64,000 bases of DNA from Megalopta genalis (lineage: Eukaryota; Arthropoda; Insecta; Hymenoptera; Halictidae): assembly GCF_051020955.1 (NCBI RefSeq), contig NW_027476377.1, positions 1 through 64,000 on the forward strand. Reading direction: 5' to 3'. Below, in pieces: positions 27,601 through 40,400 of this stretch. How positions within the stretch are numbered: the first letter of the stretch is position 1; every line of letters begins with the position of its first letter. The notes beneath the pieces are model-generated. The model ran no database searches. It saw only the letters and a list, made by a program, of their open reading frames with translations, and was not told the origin of the DNA. The translations under genes were made by a program, and so were the position numbers.

Positions 27601-28479
27601 CTCCGATTTCAATATAACTCGTTTGATTCGCATGCAGTTGAAGCTTAATAATGTTTATCACAAGTATTTGAAGCTAAACAATTTGTTTCGCATTGATTTG
27701 AAGCTAAGACTACTACTACGCATTGATTTGAAGTTAAATCATGTGTTTCACTTGGATTTGAAACTAACTCGTTTGATTCGCATCCAGTTGAAGCTAAATC
27801 ATGTTTATCCCAAGTATTTGATGCTAAACCATTTGTTTCGCATTGATTTGAATCTGAGCCGACTTGTTCCCATTGATTTGAAGTTCAATCATGTGTTTCC
27901 CTGGGATTTGAAGCTAACTCGTTAGATTCGCATGCAGTTCACTCTAAATCGTGTTTATCACAAGTATATGAAGCTAAACCATATGTTTCGCATGGATTTG
28001 AAGCTAAGCCTTCTACTTCGCATTGATTTGAAGCTAACTCATGTGTTTCCCATGGATTTGAAGCTAACTCGTTCGTTTCGCCTCCATTTGGAGCTATTTT
28101 ATTTAAATCGCAAGCATTTGAAGTTAAGTCATGTGTTTCGCATGGATTTGAAGCTAAGCCTTCTACTTCGCATTGATTTGAAGTTAAATCATGTGTTTCC
28201 CTTCGATTTGAAGCTAAGCCTTCTACTTCGCATTGATTTGAAGTTAAATCATGTGTTTCCCTGGGATTTGAAGCTAACTCGTTTGATTCGCATGCTGTTA
28301 ATCCTAAATCATGTTTGTCACAAGTATTTGATGCTAAACCATTTGTTTCGCATTGATTTGAAGCTAAGCCTACTACTCCGCATTGATTTGAATCTAAATC
28401 ACGTGTTTGACGTGGATTTGCAGCTAACTCGTTTGTTTCGCCTGCATTTGAAGCTATTTCATTTAAACCGCATGTATTT

Positions 28480-29010
28480 GAAGGTAAATCATTTGTTTCG
28501 CATGGATTTGAAGCTAAGCCTCCTACTTCGCATTGATTTGAAGTTAAATCATTTGTTTTCCTGGGATTTGAAGCTAACTCGATTGATTCGCACGCAGTTG
28601 ACTCTAAATCGTGTTCATCACAAGTATTTGAAGCTAAACCACTTGTTTCGCATGGATTTGAAGTTAAGCCGTCTACTTCGAATTGATTTAAAGTTAAATC
28701 ATGTGTTTCCCACGGAATTCAATCTAACTCTTTTGATTCGCATGCAGTTGAAGCTAAATCGTGTTTATCACAAGTACTTGAAGCTAAACCATATGTTTCG
28801 CATTGATTTGAAGCTAAGCTTACTTCTTCGCATTGATTTGAAGCTGAATCATGTGTTTCTCATTGACTTGAAGCTAACTCGTTTGTTTCGCTTGCATTTT
28901 AAGCTATTTCATTTTAACCGCAGGTACTTGAAGGTAAAACATTTGTTTCGCATGGATTTGAAGTTAAGCCGTCTACTTCGCATTGATTTTAAGTTAAATC
29001 ATGTCTTTCC
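28480..29010. repeat. Duplicated block S3, copy B (0.53 kb)
   Basis: Partner of 27,070-27,600. Private changes include TTACTTCTTCG near 28,823 and CATGTCTTTCC near 29,003. The match ends where copy A goes to CTCCGATTTCAATATAACTC and this copy goes to CTGGGATTTGAAGC. Confidence 0.8.
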
Positions 29011-30780
29011 CTGGGATTTGAAGCTAACTCGTTTGATTCGCATGCAGTTGACTCTAAATCGTGTTTATCACAAGTACTTGAAGCTAAACCATATGTTTCG
29101 CATTGATTTGAAGCTAAGCCTACTACTTCGCATTGATTTGAAGCTGAATCATGTGTTTCTCATGGACTTGAAGCTAACTCGTTTGTTTCGCTTGCATTTT
29201 AATCTATTTCATTTTAACCGCAAGTATTTGAAGGTTAATCATTTGTTTCGCATGTATTTGAAGCTAAGCCTTTTACTTCGCATTGATTTGAAGTTAAATC
29301 ATGTGTTTCCCTTCGATTTGAAGCTAAGCCTTCTACTTCGCATTGATTTGAAGCTAACTCGTTTGATTCGCATGCAGTTGAAACTAAATCATGTTTATCA
29401 CAAGTATTTGAAGCTAAACAATTTGTTTCGCATTGATTTGAAGCTAAGCATACTACTTCGCATTGATTTGAAGTTAAATCATGTGTTTCCCTTGGATTTG
29501 AAGTTAAGTCGTTTGATTCGCACGCAGTTGAAGCTAAATCATGTTTATCACAAGTATTTGAAGGTAAATCATTTGTTTCGCATGAATTTGATGCTAAGTC
29601 TTCTACTTCGCATTGATTTGAAGCTGAATCATGTGTTTCGCATCGTCTTGAAGCTAACTCGTTTGTTTCGCCTGCATTTGAAGCTATTTCATTTAAACCG
29701 CAAGTATTTGAAGGTAAATCATTTTTTCGCATGGATTTGAAGCTAAGCCTTCCACTTCGCATTGATTTGAAGTTAATATCATGCGTTTCTCTTGGATTTG
29801 AAGCTAACTCGTTTGAATCGCATGCAGTTTAAGCTAAATCATGTTTATTACAAGTATCTGAACTCAAAACATTTGTTTCGTATTGATTTGAAGCTAAGCC
29901 TTTTACTTCGCATTGATTTCAAGTTAAATCATGTGTTTCTAGTGGAATTTGAAGCTAACTCGTTTGATTCGCATGCAGTTGAAGCTAAATCATTTTGATC
30001 ACAAGTATCTGAATCCAATCTATTTGTTTCGCATTGATATGAAGCTAAGCCTCCTACTTCGCATTGATTTGAAGTTAAATCATGTGTTTCCCTGGGATTT
30101 GAAGCTAACTCGTTCCATTCGCATGCAATTGACTCTAGATCGTGTTTATCAGAAGTATTTGAAGCTAAACCATTTGTTTCACATGGATTTAAAGCTAAGC
30201 CTTCTTCTTCGCATTGATTTGAAGCTAACTCATGTGCTTCGCATGGATTTGAAGCTAACTCGTTTGTTTCGCCTGCATTTGAAGCTATTTCATTTAAACC
30301 GCAGGTATTTGAAGGTAATTCATTTGTTTCGCATTGATTTGAAGCTAAGCCTACTACTTCGCATTGATTTGAAGTTAATTCATGTGTTTCTCTTGAATTT
30401 GAAGCGAACTCGTTCGATTGGTATGCAGTTGAAACTAAATCATGTTTATCACAAGTACTTGAAGCTAAACCATTTGATTCGCATTGCTTTGAAGCTAAGT
30501 CTACTACTTCGCATTGATTTGAAGTTAAATCATGTGTTTCCCTTGGATTTGAAGCTAAGTCGTTTGATTCGCACGCAGTTGAAGCTAAATCATGTTTATC
30601 ACAAGGATTTGAAGGTAAATCATTTGTTTCGCATGAATTTGATGCTAAGACTTCTACTTCGCATTGATTTGAAGATAAATCATGTGTTTCTCTTGAATTT
30701 GAAGCTAACTCGTTTGCTTCGCATGCAGTTGATGCTAAATCATTTTGATCACAAGTATCTGAATCCAAAACATTTGTTTC

Positions 30781-32870
30781 GCATTGATTTGAAGCTAAGC
30801 CTCCTACTTCGCATTGATTTGAAGTTAAATCATGTGCTTCCCTGGGATTTGAAGCTAACTGGTTCCATTCGCATGCAATTGACTCTAAATCGTGTTTATC
30901 AGAAGTATTTGAAGCTAAACCATTTGTTTCACATGGATTTGAAGCTAAGCCTTCTACTTCGCATTGATTTGAAGCTAACTCATGTGCTTCGCATCGTCTT
31001 GAAGCTAACTCGTTTGTTTCCCCTGCATTTGAAGCTATTTCATTTAAACCGCAAGTATTTGAAGGTAAATCATTTTTTCGCATGGATTTGAAGCTAAGCC
31101 TTCCACTTCGCATTGATTTGAAGTTAATATCATGCGTTTCTCTTGGATTTGAAGCTAACTCGTTTGATTCGCATGCAGTTTAAGCTAAATCATGTTTATT
31201 ACAAGTATCTGAACTCAAAACATTTGTTTCGTATTGATTTGAAGCTAAGCCTTTTACTTCGCATTGATTTCAAGTTAAATCATGTGTTTCTCTTGAATTT
31301 GAAGCTAACTCGTTTGATTCGCATGCAGCTGAAGCTAAATCATTTTGATCACAAGTATCTGAATCCAATCTATTTGTTTCGCATTGATTTGAAGCTAAGC
31401 CTCCTACTTCGCATTGATTTGAAGTTAAATCATGTGCTTCCCTGGGATTTGAAGCTAACTGGTTCCATTCGCATGCAATTGACTCTAAATCGTGTTTATC
31501 AGAAGTATTTGAAGCTAAACCATTTGTTTCACATGGATTTGAAGCTAAGCCTTCTACTTCGCATTGATTTGAAGCTAACTCATGTGCTTCGCATCGTCTT
31601 GAAGCTAACTCGTTTGTTTCCCCTGCATTTGAAGCTATTTCATTTAAACCGCAAGTATTTGAAGGTAAATCATTTTTTCGCATGGATTTGAAGCTAAGCC
31701 TTCCACTTCGCATTGATTTGAAGTTAATATCATGCGTTTCTCTTGGATTTGAAGCTAACTCGTTTGAATCGCATGCAGTTTAAGCTAAATCATGTTTATT
31801 ACAAGTATCTGAACTCAAAACATTTGTTTCGTATTGATTTGAAGCTAAGCCTTTTACTTCGCATTGATTTCAAGTTAAATCATGTGTTTCTCTTGAATTT
31901 GAAGCTAACTCGTTTGATTCGCATGCAGTTGAAGCTAAATCATTTTGATCACAAGTATCTGAATCCAATCTATTTGTTTCGCATTGATTTGAAGCTAAGC
32001 CTCCTACTTCGCATTGATTTGAAGTTAAATCATGTGCTTCCCTGGGATTTGAAGCTAACTGGTTCCATTCGCATGCAATTGACTCTAAATCGTGTTTATC
32101 AGAAGTATTTGAAGCTAAACCATTTGTTTCACATGGATTTGAAGCTAAGCCTTCTACTTCGCATTGATTTGAAGCTAACTCATGTGCTTCGCATGGATTT
32201 GAAGCTAACTCGTTAGTTTCCCCTGCATTTGAAGCTATTTCATTTAAACCGCAGATATTTGAAGGTAAATCATTTGTTTCGCATGGATCTGAAGCTAAGC
32301 CTTTTACTTCGCATTGATTTCAAGTTAAATCATGTGTTTCTCTTGAATTTGAAGCTAACTCGTTTGATTCGCATGCAGTTGAAGCTAAATCATTTTGATC
32401 ACAAGTATCTGAATCCAATCTATTTGTTTCGCATTGATTTGAAGCTAAGTCTACTACTTCGCATTGATTTGAAGTTAAATCATGTGTTTCCCTTGGATTT
32501 GAAGCTAAGTCGTTTGATTCGCACGCAGTTGAAGCTAAATCATTTTGATCACAAGTATCTGAATCCAAAACATTTGTTTCGCATTGATTTGAAGCTAAGC
32601 CTCCTACTTCGCATTGATTTGAAGTTAAATCATGTGCTTCCCTGGGATTTGAAGCTAACTGGTTCCATTCGCATGCAATTGACTCTAAATCGTGTTTATC
32701 AGAAGTATTTGAAGCTAAACCATTTGTTTCACATGGATTTGAAGCTAAGCCTTCTACTTCGCATTGATTTGAAGCTAACTCATGTGCTTCGCATGGATTT
32801 GAAGCTAACTCGTTAGTTTCCCCTGCATTTGAAGCTATTTCATTTAAACCGCAGGTATTTGAAGGTAAAT
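30781..32870. repeat. Run of 600-bp higher-order repeats
   Basis: Segments starting at 30,781, 31,381, 31,981 and 32,581 repeat with a period of exactly 600 bp (20 monomers, four pentamers), often line for line. Copies share the GTGCTTCCCTGGGATTTGAA and CTGGTTCCATTCGC variants. The first two full copies also carry a paired 1-bp loss (CATTTTTTCGCATGG near 31,070 and 31,670) and 1-bp gain (GTTAATATCATG), so length stays 600. The stretch 32,281-32,580 differs from its counterparts. Confidence 0.87.
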
Positions 32871-33929
32871 CATGTGTTTCCCACAGATTTCAATATAACT
32901 CGTTTGATTCGCATGCAGTTGAAGCTTAATCATGTTTATCACAAGTATTTGAAGCTAAGTCATTTGTTTCGCATTGAATTGAAGCTAAACCTACTACTTC
33001 GTATTGATTTAAAGTAAAATAATGTGTTTCCCTTGGATTTGAAGCTAACTCGTTTGAATCGCATGCAGTTGAAGCTAAATCATGTTTATTACAAGTATCT
33101 GAACCCGAAACATTTGTTTCGCATTGATTTGAAGCTAAGCCTACTACTTCGCATTGAGTTGAAGTTAAATCATGTGTTTCCCTTACATTTGAAGCTAAGT
33201 CGTTTGATTCGCACGCAGTTGAAGCTAAATCATGTTTATCACAAGTATTTGAAGGTATATCATTTGTTTCGCATGAATTTGATGCTAAGACTTCTACTTC
33301 GCATTGATTTGAAATTTAATCATGTGTTTCTCTTGAATTTGAAGCTAACTCGTTTGATTCGCATGCAGTTGAAGCTAAATCATTTTGATCACAAGTATCT
33401 GAATCCAAACTATTTGTTTTGCATTGATTTGAAGCTAAGCCTCCTACTTCGCATTGATTTGAAGTTAAATCATGTGTTTCTCTTGAATTTGAAGCTAACT
33501 CGTTTGATTCGCATGCAGTTGAAGCTAAATCATTTTGTTCACAAGTATCTGAACCCAAAACATTTGTTTCGCATTGTTTTGAAGCTAAGCCTACTACTTC
33601 GCATTGATTTGAAATTAAATCATGTGTTTCTCTTGGATTTGAATCTAAGTCGTTTGATTCGCACGCAGTTGAAGCTAAATCATGTTTATCACAAGTATCT
33701 GAATCCAAACCATTTGTTTCGCACAGATTTGAAGCTAAGCCTCCTACTTCGAATTGATTTGAAGCTAACTCTTGTGTTTCCCATGGATTTAAAGCTAACT
33801 CGTTTGTTTCGCCTGCATTTGAAGTTATTTCATATAAACCGCAGGTTTTTGAAGGTAAATCATTTGTTTGGCATGAATTTGAAGCTAAGCCTTCTACTTC
33901 GCATTGATTTGAAGCTAACTCATGTGTTT

Positions 33930-35595
33930 CGCATGGTCTTGAAGCTAACTCGTTTGTTTCGCCTGCATTTGAAGCTATTTCATTTAAACCGCAAGTATTT
34001 GAAGGTAAATCATTTGTTTCGCATGGATTTGAAGCTAAGCCTTCTACTTCGCATTGATTTGAAGTTAAATCATGTGTTTCCCTTCGATTTGAAGCTAAGC
34101 CTTCTACTTCGCATTGATTTGAAGCTAACTCATTTGATTCGCATGGATTTGAAGCTTACTCGATTCTTTCGCCTGCATTTGAAACTACTTTATTTATATC
34201 GCAAGCATTGGAAGTTAAATCACGTGTTTCGCATGGATTTGAAGCTAACTCGTTTGTCTCGCATTGAGTTGAAGCTAAATTATCAATATCACAAGTTTTT
34301 GAAATTAAACCGTTTGCTTCGCATTGATTTGAAGCTAAGCTTATTACTTCGCATTGATTTGAAGTTAAATCATATTTTTCGCATGGATTTGAAGCTAACT
34401 CGTTTGATTCGCATGCAGTTGACTCGAAATCATGTTTATCACAAGTATTTGAAGCTAAATCATTTGTTTCGCATTGATTTGAAGCTAAGCCTTCTACTTC
34501 GCATTGATTTGAAGTTAAATCATGTGTTTCTCTTGAATTTGAAGCTAACTCGTTTGATTCGCATGCAGTTGACTCTAAATCCCGTTTATCACAAGTATTT
34601 GAAGCTAAACCACATGTTTCGCATGGATTTGAAGTTAAGCCTTCTACTTCATATTGATTTGATGCTGAATCATGTGTTTCGCATGGGTTTGATTCTAACT
34701 CGTTTTTTTCGCCTGCATTTGAAGCTATTTCATTTAAACCGCAGTTATTTGAAGGTAAATCATGTGTTTCCCTCCGATTTCAATATAACTCGTTTGATTC
34801 GCATGCAGTTTGAAGCTTAATCATGTTTATCACAAGTATTTGAAGCTAAATCATTTGTTTCGCATTTATTTGAAGCTAAACCTACTACCTCGCATTGATT
34901 TGAAGTTAAATCATGTGTTTCCCTTGGACTTGAAGCTAATTCGTTTGATTCGCATGCAGCTGATTCTAAATCGTGTTCATCGCAAGTATTTGAAGCTAAA
35001 CCATTTGTTTCGCATTGATTTGAAGCTAAGCCTACTACATCGCATTGATTTGAAGCTGAATCATGTGTTTCGCATGGTCTTGAAGCTAACTCGTTTGTTT
35101 CGCCTGCATTTGAAGCTATTTCATTTAAACCGCAAGTATTTGAAGGTAAATCATTTGTTTCGCATGGATTTGAAGCTAAGCCTTCTACTTCGCATTGAAT
35201 TGAAGTTAAATCATGTGTTTCCCTTCGATTTGAAGCTAAGCCTTCTACTTCGCATTGATTTGAAGCTAACTCATTTGATTCGCATAGATTTGAAGCTTAC
35301 TCGTTTGTTTCGCCTGCATTTGAAACTACTTTATTTATATCGCAAGCATTGGAAGTTAAATCACGTGTTTCGCATGGATTTGAAGCTAACTCGTTTGTCT
35401 CGCATTGAGTTGAAGCTAAATTATCAATATCACAAGTTTTTGAAATTAAACCATTTGCTTCGCATTGATTTGAAGCTAAGCTTACTACTTCGCATTGATT
35501 TGAAGTTAAATCATGTTTTTCGCATGGATTTGAAGCTAACTCGTTTGATTCGCATGCAGTTGACTCTAAATCATGTTTATCACAAGTATTTGAAG
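33930..35595. repeat. Duplicated block S4, copy A (about 1.7 kb)
   Basis: Matches 35,821-37,486 at an offset of 1,891 bp, which is 63 monomers plus one base. The extra base is the T in GCATGCAGTTTGAAGC at about 34,808 (partner near 36,699). This region contains rare monomers found almost nowhere else: AAATTATCAATATCACAAG, ACTACTTTATTTATATCGC and TTACTCGTTTGTTTCGCC-like forms. The first of these recurs at 47,155 and 52,711. Confidence 0.85.
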
Positions 35596-35820
35596 CTAAA
35601 TCATTTGTTTCGCATTGATTTGAAGCTAAGCCTTCTACTTCGCATTGATTTGAAGTTAAATCATGTGTTTCTCTTGAATTTGAAGCTAACTCGTTTGATT
35701 CGCATGCAGTTGACTCTAAATCGTGTCTATCACAAGTATCTGAATCCAAACCATTTGTTTCGCATTGATTTGATGCTAAGTCTACTACTTCGCATTGATT
35801 TGAAGCTGAATCAGGTGTTT

Positions 35821-37486
35821 CGCATGGTCTTGAAGCTAACTCGTTTGTTTCGCCTGCATTTGAAGCTATTTCATTTAAACCGCAGATATTTGAAGGTAAA
35901 TCATTTGTTTCGCATGGATTTGAAGCTAAGCCTTCTACTTCGCATTGATTTGAAGTTAAATCATGTGTTTCCCTTCGATTTGAAGCTAAGCCTTCTACTT
36001 CGCATTGATTTGAAGCTAACTCATTTGATTCGCATGGATTTGAAGCTTACTCGATTGTTTCGCCTGCATTTGAAACTACTTTATTTATATCGCAAGCATT
36101 GGAAGTTAAATCACGTGTTTCGCATGGATTTGAAGCTAACTCGTTTGTCTCGCATTGAGTTGAAGCTAAATTATCAATATCACAAGTTTTTGAAATTAAA
36201 CCGTTTGCTTCGCATTGATTTGAAGCTAAGCTTATTACTTCGCATTGATTTGAAGTTAAATCATATTTTTCGCATGGATTTGAAGCTAACTCGTTTGATT
36301 CGCATGCAGTTGACTCTAAATCATGTTTATCACAAGTATTTGAAGCTAAATCATTTGTTTCGCATTGATTTGAAGCTAAGCCTTCTACTTCGCATTGATT
36401 TGAAGTTAAATCATGTGTTTCTCTTGAATGTGAAGCTAACTCGTTTGATTCGCATGCAGTTGACTCTAAATCCCGTTTATCACAAGTATTTGAAGCTAAA
36501 CCACATGTTTCGCATGGATTTGAAGTTAAGCCTTCTACTTCATATTGATTTGATGCTGAATCATGTGTTTCGCATGGGTTTGATTCTAACTCGTTTTTTT
36601 CGCCTGCATTTGAAGCTATTTCATTTAAACCGCAGTTATTTGAAGGTAAATCATGTGTTTCCCTCCGATTTCAATATAACTCGTTTGATTCGCATGCAGT
36701 TTGAAGCTTAATCATGTTTATCACAAGTATTTGAAGCTAAATCATTTGTTTCGCATTGATTTGAAGCTAAACCTACTACCTCGCATTGATTTGAAGTTAA
36801 ATCATGTGTTTCCCTTGGACTTGAAGCTAATTCGTTTGATTCGCATGCAGCTGATTCTAAATCGTGTTCATCGCAAGTATTTGAAGCTAAACCATTTGTT
36901 TCGCATTGATTTGAAGCTAAGCCTACTACATCGCATTGATTTGAAGCTGAATCATGTGTTTCGCATGGTCTTGAAGCTAACTCGTTTGTTTCGCCTGCAT
37001 TTGAAGCTATTTCATTTAAACCGCAAGTATTTGAAGGTAAATCATTTGTTTCGCATGGATTTGAAGCTAAGCCTTCTACTTCGCATTGAATTGAAGTTAA
37101 ATCATGTGTTTCCCTTCGATTTGAAGCTAAGCCTTCTACTTCGCATTGATTTGAAGCTAACTCATTTGATTCGCATAGATTTGAAGCTTACTCGATTGTT
37201 TCGCCTGCATTTGAAACTACTTTATTTATATCGCAAGCATTGGAAGTTAAATCACGTGTTTCGCATGGATTTGAAGCTAACTCGTTTGTCTCGCATTGAG
37301 TTGAAGCTAAATTATCAATATCACAAGTTTTTGAAATTAAACCATTTGCTTCGCATTGATTTGAAGCTAAGCTTACTACTTCGCATTGATTTGAAGTTAA
37401 ATCATGTTTTTCGCATGGATTTGAAGCTAACTCGTTTGATTCGCAAGCAGTTGACTCTAAATCATGTTTATCACAAGTATTTGAAG
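35821..37486. repeat. Duplicated block S4, copy B (about 1.7 kb)
   Basis: Second copy of 33,930-35,595. It carries the same one-base insertion, so the insertion was amplified with the block. Small differences include AACCGCAGATATTTG in place of AACCGCAAGTATTTG near 35,882 and GCAAGCAGTTG near 37,443. Confidence 0.85.
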
Positions 37487-40400
37487 GTAAATCATTTGTT
37501 TCGCATGGATTTGAAGCTAAGCCTACTACTTCGCATTGATTTGAAGTTAAATCATGTGTTTCCCTTGGACTTGAAGCTAATTCGTTTGATTCGCATGCAC
37601 TTGACACTAAATCGTGTTCATCACAAGTATTTGAAGCTAAACCATTTGTTTCGCATTGATTTGAAGCTAAGCCTACTACATCGCATTGATTTGAAGCTGA
37701 ATCATGTGTTTCGCATGGACTTGAAGCTAACTCGTTTGTTTCACCTGCATTTGAAGCTATTTTATTTAAACCGCAAGTATTTGAAGGTAAATCATATGTT
37801 TCGCATGGATTTGAAGCAAAGCCTTCTACTTCGCATTGATTTGAAGTTAAATCATGTGTTTCCTTTGGATTTGAAGCTAAGTCGTTTGATTCGCATGCAG
37901 TTGAAGCTAAATCATTTTGATCACAAGTATCTGAATCCAAAACATTTGTTTCGCATTGATTTGAAGCTAAGCCTCCTACTTCGCATTGATTTGAAATTAA
38001 ATCTTGTGTTTTCCTGGGATTTGAAGCTAACTCGTTTGATTCGCATGCAGTTGACTCTAAATCCCGTTTATCACAAGTATTTGAAGCTAAACCACATGTT
38101 TCGCATGGTTTTGAAGTTAATCCTTCTACTTCATATTGATTTGATGCTGAATCATGTGTTTCGCATGGGTTTGAATCTAACTCGTTTTTTTCGCCTGCAT
38201 TTGAAGCTATTTCATTTAAACTGCAGTTATTTGAAGGTAAATCATGTTTTACCCTCCGATTTCAATATAACTCGTTTGATTCGCATGCAGTTGAAGCTTA
38301 ATCATGTTTATCACAAGTATTTGAAGCTAAATCATTTGTTACGCATTGATTTGAAGCTAAGCCTCCTACTTCGCATTGATTTGAAGTTAAATCATGTGTT
38401 TCCCTGGGATTTGAAGCTAACTCGTTCCATTCGCATGCAATTGACTCTAAATCGTGTTTATCAGAAGTATTTGAAGCTAAAATATTTGTTTCACATGGAT
38501 TTGAAGCTAAGCATTCTTGTTCGCATTGATTTGAAGCTAACTCATGTGCTTCGCATGGATGTGAAGCTAACTCGTTTGTTTCGCCTGCATTTGAAGCTAT
38601 TTCATTTAAACCGCAGGTATTTGAAGGTAATTCATTTGTTTCGCATTGATTTGAAGCTGAGCCTACTACTTCGCATTGATTTCAAGTTAATTCATGTGTT
38701 TCTCTTGAATTTGAAGCGAACTCGTTCGATTCGTATGCAGTTGAAACTAAATCATGTTTATCACAAGTATTTGAAGCTAAACCATTTGTTTCGCATTGAT
38801 TTGAAGCTAAGTCTACTACTTTGCATTGATTTGAAGCTGAATCATGTGTTTCGCATGGTCTTGAAGCTAACTCGTTTGTTTCGCCTGCATTTGAAGCTAT
38901 TTCATTTAAACCGCAAGTATTTGAAGGTAAATCATTTGTTTCGCATGGATTTGAAGCTAAGCCTTCCACTTCGCATTGATTTGAAGTTAATATCATGTGT
39001 TTCTCTTGGATTTGAAGCTAACTCGTTTGAATCGCATGCAGTTGTAGCTAAATCATGTTTATTACAAGTATCTGAACCCGAAACAATTGTTTCGCATTGT
39101 TTTGAAGCTAAGCCTACTACTTCGCATTGATTTGAAGTTAAATCATGTGTTTCCCGTGGATTTGAAGCTAAGTCGTTTGATTCGCACGCAGTTGAAGCTA
39201 AATCATGTTTATCACAAGTATTTGAAGGTAAATCATTTGTTTCGCATGAATTTGATGCTAAGACTTCTACTTCGCATTGAATTGAAGTTAAATCATGTGT
39301 TTCTCTTGAATTTGAAGCTACCTCGTTTGATTCGCATGCAGTTGAAGCTAAATCATTTTGATCACAAGTATCTGAACCCAAAACATTTGTTTCGCATTGA
39401 TTTGAAGCTAAGCCTACTACTTCGCATTGATTTGAAGTTAATTCATGTGTTTCTCTTGAATTTGAAGCTAAGTCGTTTGATTCGCATGCAGTTGAAGCTA
39501 AATCATTTTGATCACAAGTATCTGAATCCAAACCATTTGTTTCGCATTGATTTGAAGCTAAGCCTCCTACTTCGCATTGATTTGAAGTTAAATCATGTGT
39601 TTCCCTGGGATTTGAAGCTAACTCGTTCCATTCGCATGCAATTGACTCTAAATCGTGTTTATCAGAAGTATTTGAAGCTAAACCATTTGTTTCACATGGA
39701 TTTGAAGCTAAGCCTACTACTTCGCATTGATTTGATGTTAATTCATGTGTTTCTCTTGAATTTGGAGCGAACTCGTTCGATTCGTATGCAGTTGAAACTA
39801 AATCATGTTTATCACAAGTATTTGAAGCTAAACCATTTGTTTCGCATTGATTTGAAGCTAAGTCTACTACTTTGCATTGATTTGAAGCTGAATCATGTGT
39901 TTCGCATGGTCTTGAAGCTAACTCGTTTGTTTCGCCTGCATTTGAAGCTATTTCATTTAAACCGCAGATATTTGAAGGTAAATCATTTGTTTCGCATGGA
40001 TTTGAAGCTAAGCCTTCCACTTCGCATTGATTTGAAGTTAATATCATGTGTTTCTCTTGGATTTGAAGCTAACTCGTTTGAATCGCATGCAGTTGAAGCT
40101 AAATCATGTTTATTACAAGTATCTGAACCCAAAACATTTGTTTCGCATTGATTTGAAGCTAAGCCTACTACTTCGCATTGAGTTGAAGTTAAATCATGTG
40201 TTTCCATTGGATTTGAAGCTAAGTCGTTTGATTCGCACGCAGTTGAAGCTAAATCATGTTTATTACAAGTATTTGAAGGTAAATCATTTGTTTCGCATGA
40301 ATTTGATGCTAAGACTTCTACTTCGCATTGATTTGAAGTTCAATCATGTGTTTCTCTTGAATTTGAAGCTAACTCGTTTGATTCGCATGCAGTTGAAGCT

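Larger units (their letters stand above)
13836..29760. repeat. Family 2, middle section: two pentamer kinds and long duplications
   Basis: Two pentamer kinds are mixed. Kind I is D-E-A-B-C as in the preceding section. Kind II replaces D and E with a CTCGTTTGTTTCGCCTGCAT monomer and one ending ATTTAAACCGCAGGTA, followed by GGTAAATCATTTGTTTCGC. From about 20 to 29.7 kb indels are so few that units keep exact 60-bp column register for thousands of bases. A variant monomer with GTTAATATCATG (31 bp) occurs near 15,560, 16,941, 17,988 and 19,040, with intervals of 1,381, 1,047 and 1,052 bp, hinting at a HOR of about 1.05 kb. Confidence 0.88.

Noticed and set aside
33024..39130. Large + strand genes for LKLNHLFRID-type repeat proteins (598 to 809 codons, and others up to 1,044)
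   Set aside because: The frame stays open because the unit is ten codons without a stop. The antisense frame is open over much of the same stretch, and the frame is ended by amplified 1-bp indels. No unique N- or C-terminal domain is seen.
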